In this document: positions 18,725 to 18,803 of the stretch, piece by piece
Position numbering within the stretch: position 1 is the stretch's first letter
Layout of the letters: each line of letters starts with the position of its first letter
Source of the DNA: Synechococcaceae bacterium WB8_1B_136
Lineage (GTDB): Bacteria > Cyanobacteriota > Cyanobacteriia > PCC-6307 > Cyanobiaceae
NCBI GenBank assembly: GCA_010029175.1
Contig: RGNC01000024.1
Location: 1 to 18,803, forward strand
DNA length: 18,803 bases
Direction: 5' to 3'
Notes under the pieces: generated by a model
Databases searched by the model: none
What the model saw: only the letters and a program-made list of their open reading frames with translations
Told to the model about the DNA's origin: nothing
Made by a program: the position numbers and the translations under genes

Positions 18725-18798
18725 GCTCCCTTAGCTCAGCTGGATAGAGCAGCTGCCTTCTAAGCAGCCGGTCGATGGTTCGAATCCATCAGGGGGCG
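18725..18798 (+). tRNA. trnR-UCU: tRNA-Arg, anticodon UCU
   Basis: A full cloverleaf can be drawn. The acceptor stem is GCTCCCT with AGGGGGC (one G-U pair), the D-stem GCTC/GAGC, the anticodon stem GCTGC/GCAGC with loop CTTCTAA giving anticodon TCT, and the T-stem GATGG/CCATC with loop TTCGAAT. The discriminator base is G at 18798. CCA is not encoded; TTTCA follows. The anticodon reads AGA and probably AGG arginine codons. It is transcribed away from the helix-turn-helix gene and ends 5 bases before the window edge. Confidence 0.96.
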
Positions 18799-18803
18799 TT
18801 TCA

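Overview
The window is high-GC cyanobacterial DNA. It carries a complete HoxEFUYH bidirectional [NiFe]-hydrogenase operon with its maturation genes, followed by typical cyanobacterial housekeeping genes (rsmI, cysQ, a LapA-like membrane protein, tRNA-Arg). The high GC, very compact gene packing and only two HIP1 octamers (GCGATCGC) noticed by eye fit a Cyanobium or freshwater/brackish Synechococcus-type picocyanobacterium. That placement is inference from style, not from a search.

Bases 1-14373 form one long minus-strand operon, transcribed right to left: hoxE, hoxF, hoxU, hoxY, hoxH, hoxW, hypA, hypB, hypF, hypC, nifJ, a dihydroorotate-dehydrogenase-like gene, and hypD (cut by the window edge; hypE is not in view). 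Most junctions are 4-base ATGA or GTGA stop/start overlaps. The only gaps are 13 bp (hoxY-hoxH) and 59 bp (hypF-hypC). HoxEFU is the NAD(H)-linked diaphorase, HoxYH the hydrogenase, HoxW the HoxH endoprotease. HypA/B deliver nickel, and HypF/C/D make and mount the Fe(CN)2CO centre. Pyruvate:ferredoxin oxidoreductase (NifJ) and the FMN-type DHOD-like protein sit between hypC and hypD, so a pyruvate-oxidising enzyme is built into the hydrogenase maturation operon. This suggests a fermentative pyruvate-to-ferredoxin-to-H2 module expressed as one unit.

Bases 14374-14531 are the divergent control region between hoxE and a plus-strand gene for a tandem SpoIIAA-like protein. That gene converges on cysQ (minus) across an 89-bp spacer holding an unusual nested repeat/hairpin. 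cysQ and rsmI diverge from a 20-bp gap. rsmI is coupled to a small two-TM LapA-like gene, whose 3' end overlaps a minus-strand pair: a helix-turn-helix protein with a very acidic linker, and a putative lipoprotein coupled to it by TGATG. The window ends with tRNA-Arg(UCU).

Most noteworthy are the nifJ/DHOD wedge, a HypC shortened so that its tail is the nifJ Shine-Dalgarno, a triple 15-bp repeat inside hypD, a DHOD-like protein lacking the catalytic Cys/Ser motif, and the unrecognised HTH/lipoprotein pair.
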